From positions 986,146-1,050,145 of the forward strand of contig RPFO01000097.1 of assembly GCA_009746045.1 (NCBI GenBank): a stretch of DNA of 64,000 nt. Reading direction: 5' to 3'. Both the position numbers and the translations under genes were made by a program. Below the pieces are notes generated by a model. That model was not told the origin of the DNA, made no database searches, and saw only the letters and a list, made by a program, of their open reading frames with translations. Source of the stretch: Mesostigma viride. Lineage: Eukaryota; Streptophyta; Mesostigmatophyceae; Mesostigmatales; Mesostigmataceae. How positions within the stretch are numbered: position 1 is the stretch's first letter; each line of letters starts with the position of its first letter. This document shows, piece by piece, positions 45,401-56,735 of the stretch.

Positions 45401-48372
45401 GATACAGCGGCCGACGACGACTCGTGGCAGCCGCCGGCCGTGGTAGGGGGGCCGTACTGCCATTGTGGTGTGATGGCCGCCGTGTTCTGCTTGCAACTGT
45501 GGTCTGTGGCGCTCGAGCAGTCAAGGGTGGGCACCCTAGGACGGGCACGCTGGCAGGTTGCCTGGTCCTGCTGGCACAGGCACTTCCCCATCGTTGTGAT
45601 ACGAGGGAGGTGCTGGGGGCGTATGCGGGCCGGTGGATCCTGGCGCTGGCAGCGGGGCTCCGCCATTACCCAGCCATGCCATTTCGTTCGACTGTGTTTT
45701 CACAGTGGGGTGTGACAGTTTCCAGTATAGCACCATTTCAGGATACTGCGGCAGGGACCCTGTCTCCACATGCTTCCCACCGCCCCTTCCCACGATGGGC
45801 CTCAAGCTCCCTGGTGGTTGCCATTGTAGGGTGGCTGTCACGCTAGAAGAGGGTGATGGGAGGGACGTGGGGGTGGTTGCTGCTTCGACAGTGCTGGGCG
45901 AGCGCCTCGTTGCTGAACATGCAGTGGCTGCTTCCTGTTGTGCTCTGGCCTCCACATTTTACATGCATGCGGTGTTTCATGGTCAGGGCGGAGGATGCCT
46001 CGGCCTGGGCTAGCGGCTTCCCCTCCATTGGCGCCCACATGCTCCCCATCGCATATGAGTGCCCACCTGCTTGCCACCGCACCCACATCACTGGCAAGAG
46101 AAGGCACGCCTCGCCCCGTGCTTCGTATGTGTGGTTGCTTTGTACAAATACCCCGCCCACGGTTCCTCCTTGCCTGCACTCGTGTTGGGGTGGTACCGCG
46201 TCTCGTAGCTTGGTTTCCCTTGGCTAGAAATGCCAAACCATCCGCTCTCTCCCGTTTCTTAGTGGCGGCTCCTCTCGGATGCGCCTCCTTCGACACGCGC
46301 CACCTCACCGATGTGTTTGCCTGATCCGTGGCTTGCGGCTTGCGGCTTGCACCCTTGCCCTCAGGCGCGCGGTGACATTGCGCGCGCACTGCTCTACATG
46401 GCGGTGGCGTACGAGGCGCCGGAACCGGGCGCCATCGACTTGGAGCTCGACGAGTTCGTGGACCGAGGTGACTGCGGGCGCACAGGGGGCAACGGGGGTC
46501 TGTGTCATGGGCTTCTTTTCGTTGAGCTCTCTGAAGAATGTGAACAGATGCATTCAAAACCGTGCCCATCTGCGAAGCTGTTGTGGATGCGCGGTGTTCC
46601 GTCGTGGGGGTAGTGCGGAGGACCTTGTCACGTGGGAGAGTCCGTGCCCAGTTCGTGTGAGGTCTCCTGTCACAGGTACGCGCGTCCGACCACCTGTCGC
46701 AGAACGTACGGAATGTTGGCGTGGCACTGTGCACGCCCACCTGCCCGCCTAAAGCGAGTGGGGGGGCGCTGGACATGCCCAGGGCACCAAGACCGTGTGC
46801 GATGGGGGGGATGCCAGGGGGGGGAATTAGGGGCGGGGCCGTCCCTCGTTTGTGCGGTGCCGTAATGAACACTGAGTTACCAATATCATGGATAGTATGG
46901 TACGGGTCTCACCAGGAAGTTATGGGGTGTGTTTCAAACGTGTGCCGTTTGGCTTCCCCAGGGATGGGGGCAAGCCGAGGGATGGCTAAGCATCCCTGGG
47001 ATACGCCTGGTGGCATGTGTCGCATGCATGCGGAGGCCGACCCCATAGTTAAGTAATGCGATACGCATTACTTTTGCATACTTGCAAGTATGCAAAAGTA
47101 ACGCGTTGCGCATTATCTAACTAAAATTGGGCCGCGTGGGGAAATCCGGCGTTCCGCACACACCGCTCGTTACCGAGGTGACGATTAATTACGACTCGGC
47201 TATTCTCAGCCTCACGTCGTAATTCCTATTTCGCCTTGGCCTACCCGGCCTCCGCCAAACATAGTAATCCACAAATATTTCCCCACGCGGCCCAATTTAG
47301 TTAAGTAATGCGATACACGTTACTTAACTCACGTGGCGTCATCACTCAGCAGAAGTAAGGGGATGCTGTTGTTGGACAGCCCGCATGGGTGGCTGGCTCC
47401 ACACTGTGTGTACTGTACCAAGTCTTGTGATGTTGCGAGCATGTTGCCATTGAACTGCGACATCTTTGTGGCAGGTGACACCGAGGCCGTTACTACTTGC
47501 TTCGGTGTTCTTATGGGCAGTGTTGCAGTGACTGCTATTGCAAAACATGATAACGTTCTATATAGAATTATAGAACGTGCTACTGCAGAACATGATAACG
47601 TCCTAAATAGAAATAACACTACTGTAGCACATTTGCTGTGAGACGCCATAATTGCCACCATTTCTTGTGCACACGACGTGCCGTCTTGTTGTGAATGTTT
47701 GTGGTTGTTGTTTTTGTCCCGTTTGCGGTTCCTGGTCTCTTCTGTCGCCTGCAGAAACGGGGCGCATGGGCGTCCTCAGCACACTGCTCAAGGTGAGCGA
47801 GCGCACGTCTTCGCGCCTGCCGCCGTCGTGCGTGCGTGCGCAGGAAACGCGGGCCATGCGCCCCTTAGCTCCTGTGGTTGGTTATAGACAGATAACATAG
47901 CGCCCCTTAGCTCCTGTGGTTGGTTATAGACAGATAACATAGCGCCCCTTAGCTCCTGTGGTTGGTTATAGACAGATAACATAGCGCCCCTTAGCTCGTG
48001 TGGTTGGTTATAGACAGATAATATTGCGCCCCTTAGCTCCTGTGGTTGGTTATAGACAGATAACTTAGTGGTGCGGTTCAACAGCATTATCTACTGAATT
48101 GTCCTCCCTGCTGCAGGTTTCTGTTTGTCAAACATAATCTGCTTCATCGTGATGACCTTGCAACCGCACCACGGGCGATAAGCAATGCAGGATTAAGCAG
48201 CAACACCCATGCTGGCCTACTGACGGCATAGCGCTGCCAGCTTCATGCCTTACTTGATGTGCTTCCTCTGGCGTTTTGCCCAACCAACAGACAGACAGAC
48301 AGACAGACGGATAGACACAAGCACTCACACGCACACACGCAAGCACGCACACACGCACACACGCACGGACGG

Positions 48373-48419
<47 letters not shown>

Positions 48420-48422
48420 GTC

Positions 48423-48466
<44 letters not shown>

Positions 48467-50791
48467 GGACGGACGGACGGACGGACGGACGGACGGACGG
48501 ACGGACGGACGGACGGACGGACGGACGGACGGACGGACGGATGGACGGACGGACGGACGGACGGACGGACGGACGGACAGACAGACAGACAGACAGACAG
48601 ATAGACAGACAGAAAGACAGTAAGACAGACAGAAAGACAGAAAGACAGACCGACAGACCGACCGACGGACGGACAGACGGACGGACGGACGGACGGACGG
48701 ACGGACGGACGGACGGACGGACGGACGGACGGACGGACGGACGGACGGACGGACGGACGGACGGACGGACGGACGGACGGACGGACGGACGGACAGACAG
48801 ACAGACAGACAGATAGACAGACAGCAGTTCAAAGCGTTTATACTTGCCTCTTTCAGTTGCCGCCACTGTATCCTTACATGAACGTGCAGTATCGCCTTTT
48901 GTTCCCACAACTTCGCCCTCGTCCCCCCCGCATCCTGCTTCCCCCTCCTCCGTTTGATTCATTCCCCCTCCTCCCCCCCGCATCCCGCTTCCCCCTCCTC
49001 CCCTTGATCCATTCCCCCTCCTTCCCCCCGCATCCTGCTTCCCCCTCCTCCCCTTGATCCACTCCCCCTCCTCCCCCCGCATCCTGCTTCCCCCTCCTCC
49101 CCTTGATCCATTCCCCCTCCTCCCCCCCGCATCCTGCTTCCCTCTCCTCCCCTTGATTCACTCCCCCTCCTCCCCCTCGCATCCTCCTTCCCCCTCCTCC
49201 ATTTTACTCATTCCCCCTCCTTTCCCCCGCATGCTTGTGCACAACCCCGTCCCTTCCCCCCCACACAGTGGCACGAGATCGACCCCCCCAGCGCGAGCGA
49301 GCGGCTGCGCAACTCGCGCGTGTGCTCTCTCTACCAACACAATCGCAATCCGTTTGTGGACCACCCGGAGTGGGTGGCCATCATCGGGGACGAGGGCTGG
49401 AGAGAGAAGCCGCTGCGTGCCGCTGACGTGACCGCCAAGGCGATGGACACTGCGCCCCCTTCATCCACGATCCCGTCACCCGCTACCGCACCAGCCAACA
49501 GCAGCTCATCAGCCAGCAGGGTGGCGGACCTGCCGCCAAACGTGTCGAGTGGCGAGCTGTCCAAGCTGGTGTGGCTTAATGAGTTCCATTACGACAATGT
49601 GGGCAAGGACCAGGACGAGGTGAGGGGGGTGGAGCGGGCGTTGCCGGTGGGGGCACATGTACAGCGCAGGCGTCTGTTTTGTAGCTCATGTCCCTGGCTA
49701 CACGCCCTGGCTTAGGTAGATAAGTCTGGTACCTAGGAAATCATGCTGGTCCTTCTACGGAAGTGTATCTCTTTTACTTAGTGAAGAATCGCCGGTTCAC
49801 ATCCACTGCATAGCCAATATGACCAGGTATTCAATGCATATACTACATTAGCCATGTCCTGTCCTGTGTTGTGGCATCTAGTATATGACCATTTCATTAT
49901 GAGCGGCTTTTGAGGTTTCTATTGTGTGCTGTTGACATTTTTTGAGGTGTTTCCCACCTGCTATACTTCTAATTATTTCCAGTTCTTTTGCGTTTATTCA
50001 TCCCCCGCACCCCCCATGCCCCTCGCCACCTCCCATGGCCCCTTCAAATTTGTAGGCCACCTTAAGGCAAGGGTGATCCGTGAAGCCATGGATTTCACTT
50101 GAGACTATGTTGAACAGAATAAGTGCACCTGTCATGATGCATGTCTGGGTTCATGGTAAGTTGCATGCACTCTTGCTTAGGTGTGCGAACCCCAAGCCAC
50201 CCAGAGTTTTTTCAGAACTTACTGGTGGTGCCGTGTTATCTGCATCCATCCTTCCTTTATCTTGCCCTGTGTTGCAAGTGTCTTATCAACTCCATTTCCC
50301 TTGGCTGGGTGGGTGTACCATGCATGTTGCTCCGCCTCTAGTTCCTGGAGGTGGTCCTCTCCTCGCGGCTGAGCCCCGAGTCGGTGACCGTGTACCTCTA
50401 CAATGGGGAGACGCAAGAACCGTACAATCGGCTGCCACTCAAGGATTTCCGAGCAGGGCAGTCGGCCAACGGCTACACCCTCTATTCGGCGCTCGTGGCC
50501 GGCATCCAAAATGGGCCCCCCGATGGCATCGCGATCGCCATTCAGACCAGCAAGGATGCAGAGACGCTTGTTCAGTTCCTGTCCTATGAAGGCAAGTTCA
50601 GGGGCGCGTCAGGTGTCGCCAAGGGCGTCCTCTCGCAGGACATAGGCGTCGAGCAAGACAACAGCACCCCGCTGAAGAGCTCGCTGGGCCTCGTGGGCAA
50701 AGGGACGGCTCCGGCTGAGTTCCGCTGGGAGAAGTTTGATGGCAAAGCTTCCATGGGATCTTTCAACCCTGGTCAGACGGTTAGCAAGTAG
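42448..50791 (+). CDS. Endonuclease I family nuclease with lamin-tail-like C-terminus, 10 exons
   Basis: Exons: 42448-42623, 42767-42986, 43468-43532, 43952-44016, 44974-45063, 45312-45442, 46365-46467, 47755-47792, 49269-49619, 50342-50791. All are GT-AG, in phase, 562 residues. Residues 1-70: basic, Arg/Ser/Pro-rich. 70-82: hydrophobic, then PLEAHA with predicted cleavage after A88, resembling a thylakoid-lumen or secretory presequence. 97-340: endonuclease I (EndA/Vvn family) with LKGRALKDRLHEVI, GWNREHLWP (Glu177 metal ligand, His178 general base), DLHHLRPAD, VNAARGN (Asn212 metal ligand) and NRNPFVDHPEW. 395-540: lamin-tail-like domain (WLNEFHYDNVGKDQDE, VTVYLYNGE, NGPPDGIAIAI, VQFLSYEG, DIGVEQDNSTP), as in secreted bacterial nucleases such as ExeM. 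It should cut DNA and RNA without sequence specificity outside the cytosol. The start is the first in-frame ATG of exon 1; a longer exon 1 is possible. Confidence 0.9.
47046..47326. mobile_element. Foldback MITE in intron 7 of the nuclease gene
   Basis: Inverted arms TTGGGCCGCGTGGGGAAAT at about 47127-47145 and 47277-47295, extended outward by TTAACTAAA-type sequence. AGTTAAGTAATGCGATAC occurs on both sides (about 47048 and 47299), and a GTAATGCG...CGCATTAC palindrome is nested at the left. No ORF. Confidence 0.75.
47859..48067. repeat. 42-bp tandem repeat in intron 8 of the nuclease gene
   Basis: Five copies of a unit beginning CGCCCCTTAGCTCCTGTGG and ending CAGATAACATAG, with a few substitutions (last copy CTTAGTG). 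It starts 66 bp after the intron donor. Confidence 0.92.
48284..48822. repeat. (GACA)n/(GGAC)n tetranucleotide arrays in intron 8
   Basis: Alternating blocks of GACA and GGAC over about 540 bp, with CACACG at the left side. ORFs of 119-279 codons here (Thr-Asp-Arg or Ser-Val-Arg-Pro repeats) are artefacts. Confidence 0.95.
48915..49232. repeat. Pyrimidine-rich ~53-bp repeats before exon 9
   Basis: About six units with CCCGCATCCTGCTTCCCCCT and CCCCTTGATCCATTCCCCC. Together they form a very long polypyrimidine tract ahead of the exon 9 acceptor (AG at 49267-49268). Confidence 0.88.
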
Positions 50792-50870
50792 TTAAGGTGT
50801 TAATGTGGGGTGGATAACAATATTTGGCCAGAACTACATTGAGCATCCCTCAGCTTTGATAAAATGGAGG

Positions 50871-52020
50871 CTTGCAAGTAAGTAAGCACTTGCGTGTCAT
50901 GCGCATGGGCATGCCACGGAGTACTACGCTAATCTCATTAGAAAAAATAATTACACGAAAGTTACAAATATCGTCTGCATCATGCCGCAACCATATAGTC
51001 ACTAGAGGGGGATATACTCCTCATCTGAGCTGTCCTCTACTGTAATGGCAGACGATCGAGGCGGTAGTGTACTAGCGGCTATCCTCAGGGGCAATAACCT
51101 CCACCTGAGGACTTCTACCCTGCATTCTAGCAATGGGCCGCGGGGCCCGTGGGGAGAAGACAAGAGCATGCCCCTGAGGAACTGAGGTGCTTATGGCATA
51201 CGGCAGCCCATTTCTCCTTGCCTATCATGCAGGCGCGGAGTACAGATAATCCCAGAAGCCCTGCATCCTCAAGCAATTGTGTCAAATAGGTCCGGGTCGC
51301 ACCGCGTCGGTGCGGGGCGCGCGCAAGTTTAATTGCCAATGGGTTGAGACGGGACAAGGGGACCCTGCCATAGGAGGAGGTGTCTACCTGGTTGGCCAGC
51401 CCTATAAGCCCGCCCGCAGGCCCCCGGGCACATCGGTATGCACCTCGGACCAGTCCGTCTGTGCGGACAAGATGGCCGGCAAAGAGGAGGCGGCGGTGTC
51501 GGATGGTATGAGTGCCACAAGAGGGAGCTCGCAGTAGAGCTCGGCCCGGATGCGGCGCTCTTGGTAGCGGACGCCGAGGATGTGACGAAGCATTGGAGTG
51601 ACTGTGCCGTCAAGCTGCTTGCTCAGCGCCTCACCTGGTCCAGGGTACACGCCTCGCAGCCGTAAAGGAGGATGCTGAGGACAAGGGCCTTGAACAGAAT
51701 GTGCTTGCGCCACTCACTCAGGTAGCGACATGTCCAGAACATGTCGAGGCGGCGGAGGGCCGCCCAGGCCTGGCCAATGCGGGTGTTGATGTCGTCGGCC
51801 GTGGAGGGAAGCCAGCTGCCAAGGAGCTTGAAGCGAGTCGCCGGGGGAACGGGGCTGCCATCCAGGAGGAGGCCGGGTGGGTGCCGGGTGGGGTGGTCCC
51901 AGCGAGGAAGCCGATGGCCATGACCTCCGTTTTCTTGCTGATCATAAGCCCCACCGCGGCCCACTCTTCCAGTGACAAGCTATCTAGCCAGAGTTGGGCG
52001 GACTCTGCTTGTAGTTACCT
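50871..52020 (-). mobile_element. RTE subfamily B, 5'-truncated copy
   Basis: Minus strand, with its tail (AAGT repeats) at 50875-50886, only ~80 bp after the nuclease stop codon. It carries the RTE region after the catalytic box (LLDGSPVPPATRFKLLGSWL, MLRHILGVRYQERR), then LTQLLEDAGLLGLSVLRA, the DSSDEEYIP-type end and the 3' UTR hairpin. Multiple frame breaks. It may supply or disrupt the nuclease gene's 3' UTR. Confidence 0.85.
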
Positions 52021-52395
52021 TGCTTGTCAGTAGGGATTCGCACGTTGCATGCTAGGACGCTGGCCATGCACCACCTCCTTACTCTGGGTGCATTGGCCCG
52101 AGCTTGTTGCAAACAGCTATAGGAAGAAGCGCTGCATGAATCCCAGTCCGCGATCGATATCTAAGTTACTATAGCATGATTTATCACATGATGTCAGGTG
52201 AGGACACTGAGCTGTCTGTACGGCTGCCACTGGTGACCCAAGTAAATTGCACGCAAGCTCTCAAAAAATCAATTAATTAACCTCTTGTGACGTGCATGTG
52301 CCACAGCAGGGTGCCGTACAGTTGTCCCCAGCTGCTACATATACTGACGACAAGCCAAGTGTACATGAGAACCTATAGGAGAACATACTATATGA
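52021..52395. other. Unassigned spacer
   Basis: No gene or recognised repeat; contains AATTAATTAA near 52270. Confidence 0.4.
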
Positions 52396-53205
52396 GCTTC
52401 ACTCCGTTTCCCTTGAGGGGAGCGTGGAGGCCGCATTCCTGCGCGCCCTCCCCATGAGCCCTTTGTTCACGTACGCTGGTTCCGGCCCTTTACGCCACCA
52501 ATGATCGCGGCCTAGTCCGCCACCAGCTGTTTGCCCCGCAACCTCTCATCAAGGCGGGTGCGTCCTGCGGCCGGCAGCTGCGGGCTTGCTCTCGATACTA
52601 CTGGGACGCACTACATCGCGTGCATGGGTGGCCAGCAGAACCAGAACTGGTTCCTCTATCAAGGAGGCAACCAGCGCAGCTCTATCTCCATACCGCTCTC
52701 CTCCGTGTGGTGTGTGCCATGGTTCGGTCGGTCTTTCCCCACTCCACCATCAAGTGCCGCCGGGCAAGGACGCGGATGGGGCCGCGCCCTAGCCAGTGTG
52801 AATTCATACGGCGTATTACACGCCGTATGAAGCGTATTATGCACGATACGCGAGAGGCGCGCATGAAAATGGGGTACTTTTTGCGTATTTTTGCGTATTT
52901 TCTTGCATATCGCGTATTTGTGGCGTATTTTTGGCATACTTTTGGCTTGCGAGGTGGGTTTTGGCATCATTTTACAGCCCGCATTGCTTGCCTAGACTGT
53001 GGCGCGCCGACCTGTAGTAGGAACAAATAATTGCGTGATGAGCTAGCTAGTGTATAATGCACTATAGCGCGTTCATCGTGACTTGTGAAGGCGGGAATGT
53101 GAAGGCGGGAATGTGAAGGCGGGAAGGCTGAAGACTGGAGACAAGACATTAATAAATTGAACAGGTGACAAGGTTTCATCGTCTGCCAGCTGAACATCGA
53201 TCAGT

Positions 53206-53650
53206 GGTCGTCTGGCACCTATATCGTAGCATATCTACATCCAGGCATGGCTGACACGAGTGAGGAGTCAATTGAACACGATGATGATGTGCGGCCTGGT
53301 GAAGAAGAGGCCGCATCCGAAACTGTCTGGACATTATTACGTTAGCAAAGAGAGCATCCTCAAGAATGGGCTGCAGACAAATAACTACTACATGGAGTGC
53401 TCACTCTGCCAGGCAAAGTTCAGTGGTTCTTCTACCCGAGGAAGGTGCCATGCATATCCTGCATGGCGGCTCGTATGCGAAGGACACAAGAGTGTGCCCT
53501 TGCAAGAAGCCACCGCCGGTACTCCGTTACAGGCTGCTGATCGAGCAGGCGGAGAAGGATCACAATACCAGGAAAAGGAAGGCGACTAGTGACGCCAAGA
53601 AGCAGTCTGATGTGCAGGCTTCCAGACGCTGTAGAAACCGACGCCTCTGA
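53206..53650 (+). pseudogene. BED-type zinc finger start of a hAT-like transposase
   Basis: An ATG near 53246 begins MADTSEESIEHDDD and soon hits a stop. In a neighbouring frame NGLQTNNYYMECSLCQAKF supplies a CX2C pair with GSSTRGRCHILHGGSYAKD and a later Cys, followed by PPPVLRYRLLIEQAEKDHNT. The order (Cys pair, G-G-T-R, His, G-G, C...P..V) is that of BED fingers at the N-terminus of hAT transposases. The catalytic domain is missing. Confidence 0.5.
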
Positions 53651-53884
53651 CTAGCAGTCCGCTCATGCCAGCCAACTTACACCGACACCTCGGGGCAATG
53701 TATAGTGCATGCATAACTTGAATTCTACATATTTATTATCCTTTCCAGTGAGTTGTGAATTGATACTGGTATTGACACTTTAGTTGCATGTTGTCTCGAT
53801 TTTGAAGAGTCTGAAACTATAAAGTTAGACCGTTAGAAACTATGCTTGTATTTCTTGGTAGTGATGGCAATGCCAATGTCATGC

Positions 53885-54369
53885 TATAAATCCGCCGCTG
53901 GTGGAGCAACCCCGCCCTACCCCGGATCGTCAAGCGTGACCTCTTCAAGGTCGTCATTCTGACGATCCTGACCTACGGCGCCGAGACGTGGACACTGATG
54001 CAGGAGCTGGAGCAACGACTCGACGGCGCCGTCACCAAGATGCTGCGCAAGGCCCTTAGCATCCCCTTTGGTTTGCACATTAGTAATGAGGATTTGTACG
54101 CTGATTTGCCCTATGTTTCCCACATTATTAGGCACAGGCGCCTGGGCGGCTGGGCCTAGCCGGGCACCTGGCCCGCACAGATCAGGTAGATACATCAGAT
54201 AGACTAGCTGGCACCAAGCCCGCCCAGCCTGGGCGATATGTCCTCACCTGGCGTGCCCCCGGCCGCGCGCGGCAGGGCCGCCACCCGTGGACTTTTCGTG
54301 ATAGACTCGGCATGGACATGTGCTACACTAGACGTGACGGGCTCACCCCCGGGCAGCCTCCTGGTTTGT
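53885..54369 (+). mobile_element. RTE-type LINE fragment (subfamily D)
   Basis: Reads RDLFKVVILTILTYGAETWT, QRLDGAVTKMLRKALSIPFG and IIRHRRLGGWA, the region following the RTE catalytic core. It then reads GRHPWTFRDRLGMDMC. It continues across a tail insertion to IWRQMVRKDRWQVVMKETTP on the other side (54563 onward). Confidence 0.75.
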
Positions 54370-54381
54370 CTGTAATATGGA

Positions 54382-54549
54382 GTAAGTAAGTAAGTAAGTA
54401 CTTGCGTGTCATGCGCAAAGGCATGCCACGGAGTACTATGCTAATCTCATTAGAAAAATAATTACACAAAAGTTTAAACAAATATCGTCTGCATCACTGA
54501 TCCCCCAACCGTTATTAAGCACTAGATGGGGATGTAATCCTCCTAAGCC
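54382..54549 (-). mobile_element. 168-bp RTE subfamily B tail with 13-bp target duplication
   Basis: Short minus-strand insert: AAGT repeats, hairpin, 3' UTR and the last few codons. Flanked exactly by TCTGTAATATGGA at 54369-54381 and 54550-54562. Interrupts subfamily D. A clear product of target-primed reverse transcription with extreme 5' truncation. Confidence 0.9.
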
Positions 54550-54559
54550 TCTGTAATAT

Positions 54560-55034
54560 GGAGGCAGATGGTGCGCAAGGATAGATGGCAAGTAGTGATG
54601 AAGGAGACCACCCCCAAGCCTGTGGGGGCTCCGCGTGTGACCAAGTATGGCATTCATAGCGATTCGGGCCGCGGTGCCCACACCCCTGTAACTAGGACCT
54701 AGATAGCTTATACCATCCATTCCATCCCATGCTCCCCTCCCACTGAGGACTTATGCTCACGTGACGCAGTCACGTGTCTATTAATTAATTAATTAATGGA
54801 GGCAGATGGTGCGCAAGGATAGATGGCAAGTAGTGATGAAGGAGACCACCCCCAAGCCTGTGGGGGCTCCGCGTATGTGACCGCGTATGGCATTCATAGC
54901 GATTCGGGCCGTGGTGCCCACACCCCTGTAACTAGGACCTAGATAGCTTACATCATCCATTCCATCCCATGTTCCCCTCCCACTGAGGGCTTATGCTCAC
55001 GTGACGCAGTCACGTGTCTATTAATTAATTAATT
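54560..55034 (+). repeat. 237-bp tandem duplication of the subfamily D 3' end
   Basis: Two head-to-tail copies (about 54560-54796 and 54797-55034). Each starts GGAGGCAGATGGTGCGC, encodes MVRKDRWQVVMKETTPKPVG, and ends CACGTGACGCAGTCACGTG followed by an (ATTA)n tail. They differ at a few positions. The GTGACGCAGTCAC is a short hairpin near the tail. Confidence 0.88.
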
Positions 55035-55690
55035 AATGCTATAAATGTCATGTATAGTAGGCAAAAGGTATGGCAAAAACACCAGCAGGCCATGCTTGGT
55101 TGCTCAGAATGTTGAAGAACCCTCAAAACCATGCCCAAAAAGGGGTTTTCAAGAGTTAGCGTATGATCAGCGCGGCAGTTGGACACGGTTTAAGGGTTAA
55201 ATACATTATACACTGCATGACCGCGTATTTTATACATTATACACCTCGGGCCGCGTACGACGCGTATCGCATATGAATTCACACTATGTACTCACCCAAC
55301 CACCGCCCCGACATTACTGTGCTTGACTACGATGGGCAGGGTTGCCACCTGCTCATCGTCCATCGATGTCTCCATGGCTTGGCCGCTCTCCGGTCGCCAC
55401 ATCCTCCAGGCGGCTGTGGCTGCCGCGGCGCTGCTGCCGCTGTGGCTGAGCGCGACAAGTTTGCCTCCTACATACGGCAATGTGGGGCCCCACCGGGTCA
55501 TCCCTTTTGTCCTTGAGGAGTTCTTCGGGGCCAGCCCCAAGACGGCGGAGTTTTTCCACGACTGTGCTGCCAGCGCCGTGAAGACCCGGCCTCCACCTCG
55601 AGGGTCAGACCGCCCCGTGGTCTGCCCGCACGTGGTCCTCGTATATTGGCGGCAGCGCCTGTCACTCACCCTCAACTCGCACCGTGGCTG

Positions 55691-56735
55691 ATGTGTTATT
55701 CCGCCGCATGCATGCACCCGGGCCGACTTTGTCGCGACCCATGCGGTCTAGATCCCTCCCAGGCCTGCATGGTGGGCCGGCAGCGATGTTGCTGCGTGTC
55801 GTAGTTTTGTGATGTAGTTAGTTGTACCTTGTGCAGCTGGCGTGATCCTTGGATGTCCGTGTCAGATTACTCTTCAGGGTTCTTCTTCTTTTGGGGTTTT
55901 TCCTTATGTTGCATGCCAATCTCACCTCCGTAATTTATCATTCTCAAGAAACATATATGAGAACATATATTATGTGAGTAAGCCAAGTATACATATAAGA
56001 GCCAGCTAAAACCTGCAACCCGCCAAAATACAGTCTAGCTCTTATTTCGGGAAAATCAAGAACTCTCACAAAACTGCATATGGCCCGCTGACCCATGTTA
56101 TAGGAGCTCAAAATGGTCATCAGGAGGGGGGAGGTCACTTGGAAAGTGTTGACAGGTCGATTGGATGCTCCAACAATTGACCGCGTGGTGGGGCACTAAG
56201 TAGCTAGAGAGCTTCATACTGGTATGCTGCAGTCTTGCCGACCGCCTGTTTGTTGATATTGCAGTTTGGTCGATATTGCAGTTACACGGCAAAGCCCTTG
56301 GTTTCCGGATGCAGAGATAGTCTCTAGCTGTGGCCTACCCACTAGAGGCAGTGAGAGAAGCCTGGGTGCCGGCCTGTGGCGGCCCAGGTCGCCGGCACAC
56401 TGACGGATCAAGGTCAGGTCGCCGGCACCCTAGCGGTGCATGTGGCCGGCGATCTAGCGGACAAAGTGGAGTTGCAGGTGGCGAAGGCAGCCCCCGCGTA
56501 CGTTATGGCTAGCACTGCCATTCTCAAGATATTGCCACTAGCACCGCTTGCAGGCGGTCTCCAATGAGACCGATTCGCTGACCCGGACAACAGAGACTGC
56601 AGCGCACTCGCACCATGGTTATTCGCAATGTGGCGGCCCTCCCCTGGGAGACGGGGCTGAGCCTACTATAGTACTATATATGAGCCTCAAGGTTGAGAAG
56701 GAACTGATCACCAACTACTTCTGCCTATAGAGGAC
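55691..56735. other. Mostly unassigned; possible ORF1 N-terminal remnant
   Basis: No clear gene. 56376-56567 has an Ala/Val/Leu-rich frame (ADKVELQVAKAAPAYVMAS) that could be the helical start of the ORF1 remnant that follows. 56318-56362 contains GCAGTGAGAGAAGCCTGGG, related to the short element at 28318 and 60345. Confidence 0.35.

Larger units (their letters stand above)
52794..55286. mobile_element. hAT-like DNA transposon remnant, about 2.5 kb
   Basis: Inverted ends YAGTGTGAATTCATA (left CAGTG, right TAGTG when reversed), typical of hAT termini, with subterminal GTATT/CGCCGTATG palindromes (52806-52830). It contains a BED-finger-like ORF near 53200-53650. It has itself been entered by RTE pieces (53.88-55.03 kb). 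I could not find an 8-bp target duplication. Confidence 0.6.
52396..55690 (+). pseudogene. LINE ORF2 C-terminus, split by a hAT-like element
   Basis: Pieces about 52396-52793 and 55287-55690. The first ends with LYLHTALLRVVCAMVRSVF, a His-Leu-rich helix. The second has HRPDITVLDYDGQGCHLLIV, then one extra base, then IDVSMAWPLSG. It continues to a stop at 55689-55691. An RPD...D spacing of this kind is typical of the restriction-like endonuclease at the end of R2/CRE/Dualen-type LINEs. That assignment is tentative because the catalytic spacing is longer than usual. No reverse transcriptase is present. Confidence 0.5.

Noticed and set aside
48128-49082. ORFs of 185-279 codons in (GACA)n/(GGAC)n
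   Set aside because: Same reason; they also cross intron 8 of the nuclease gene.
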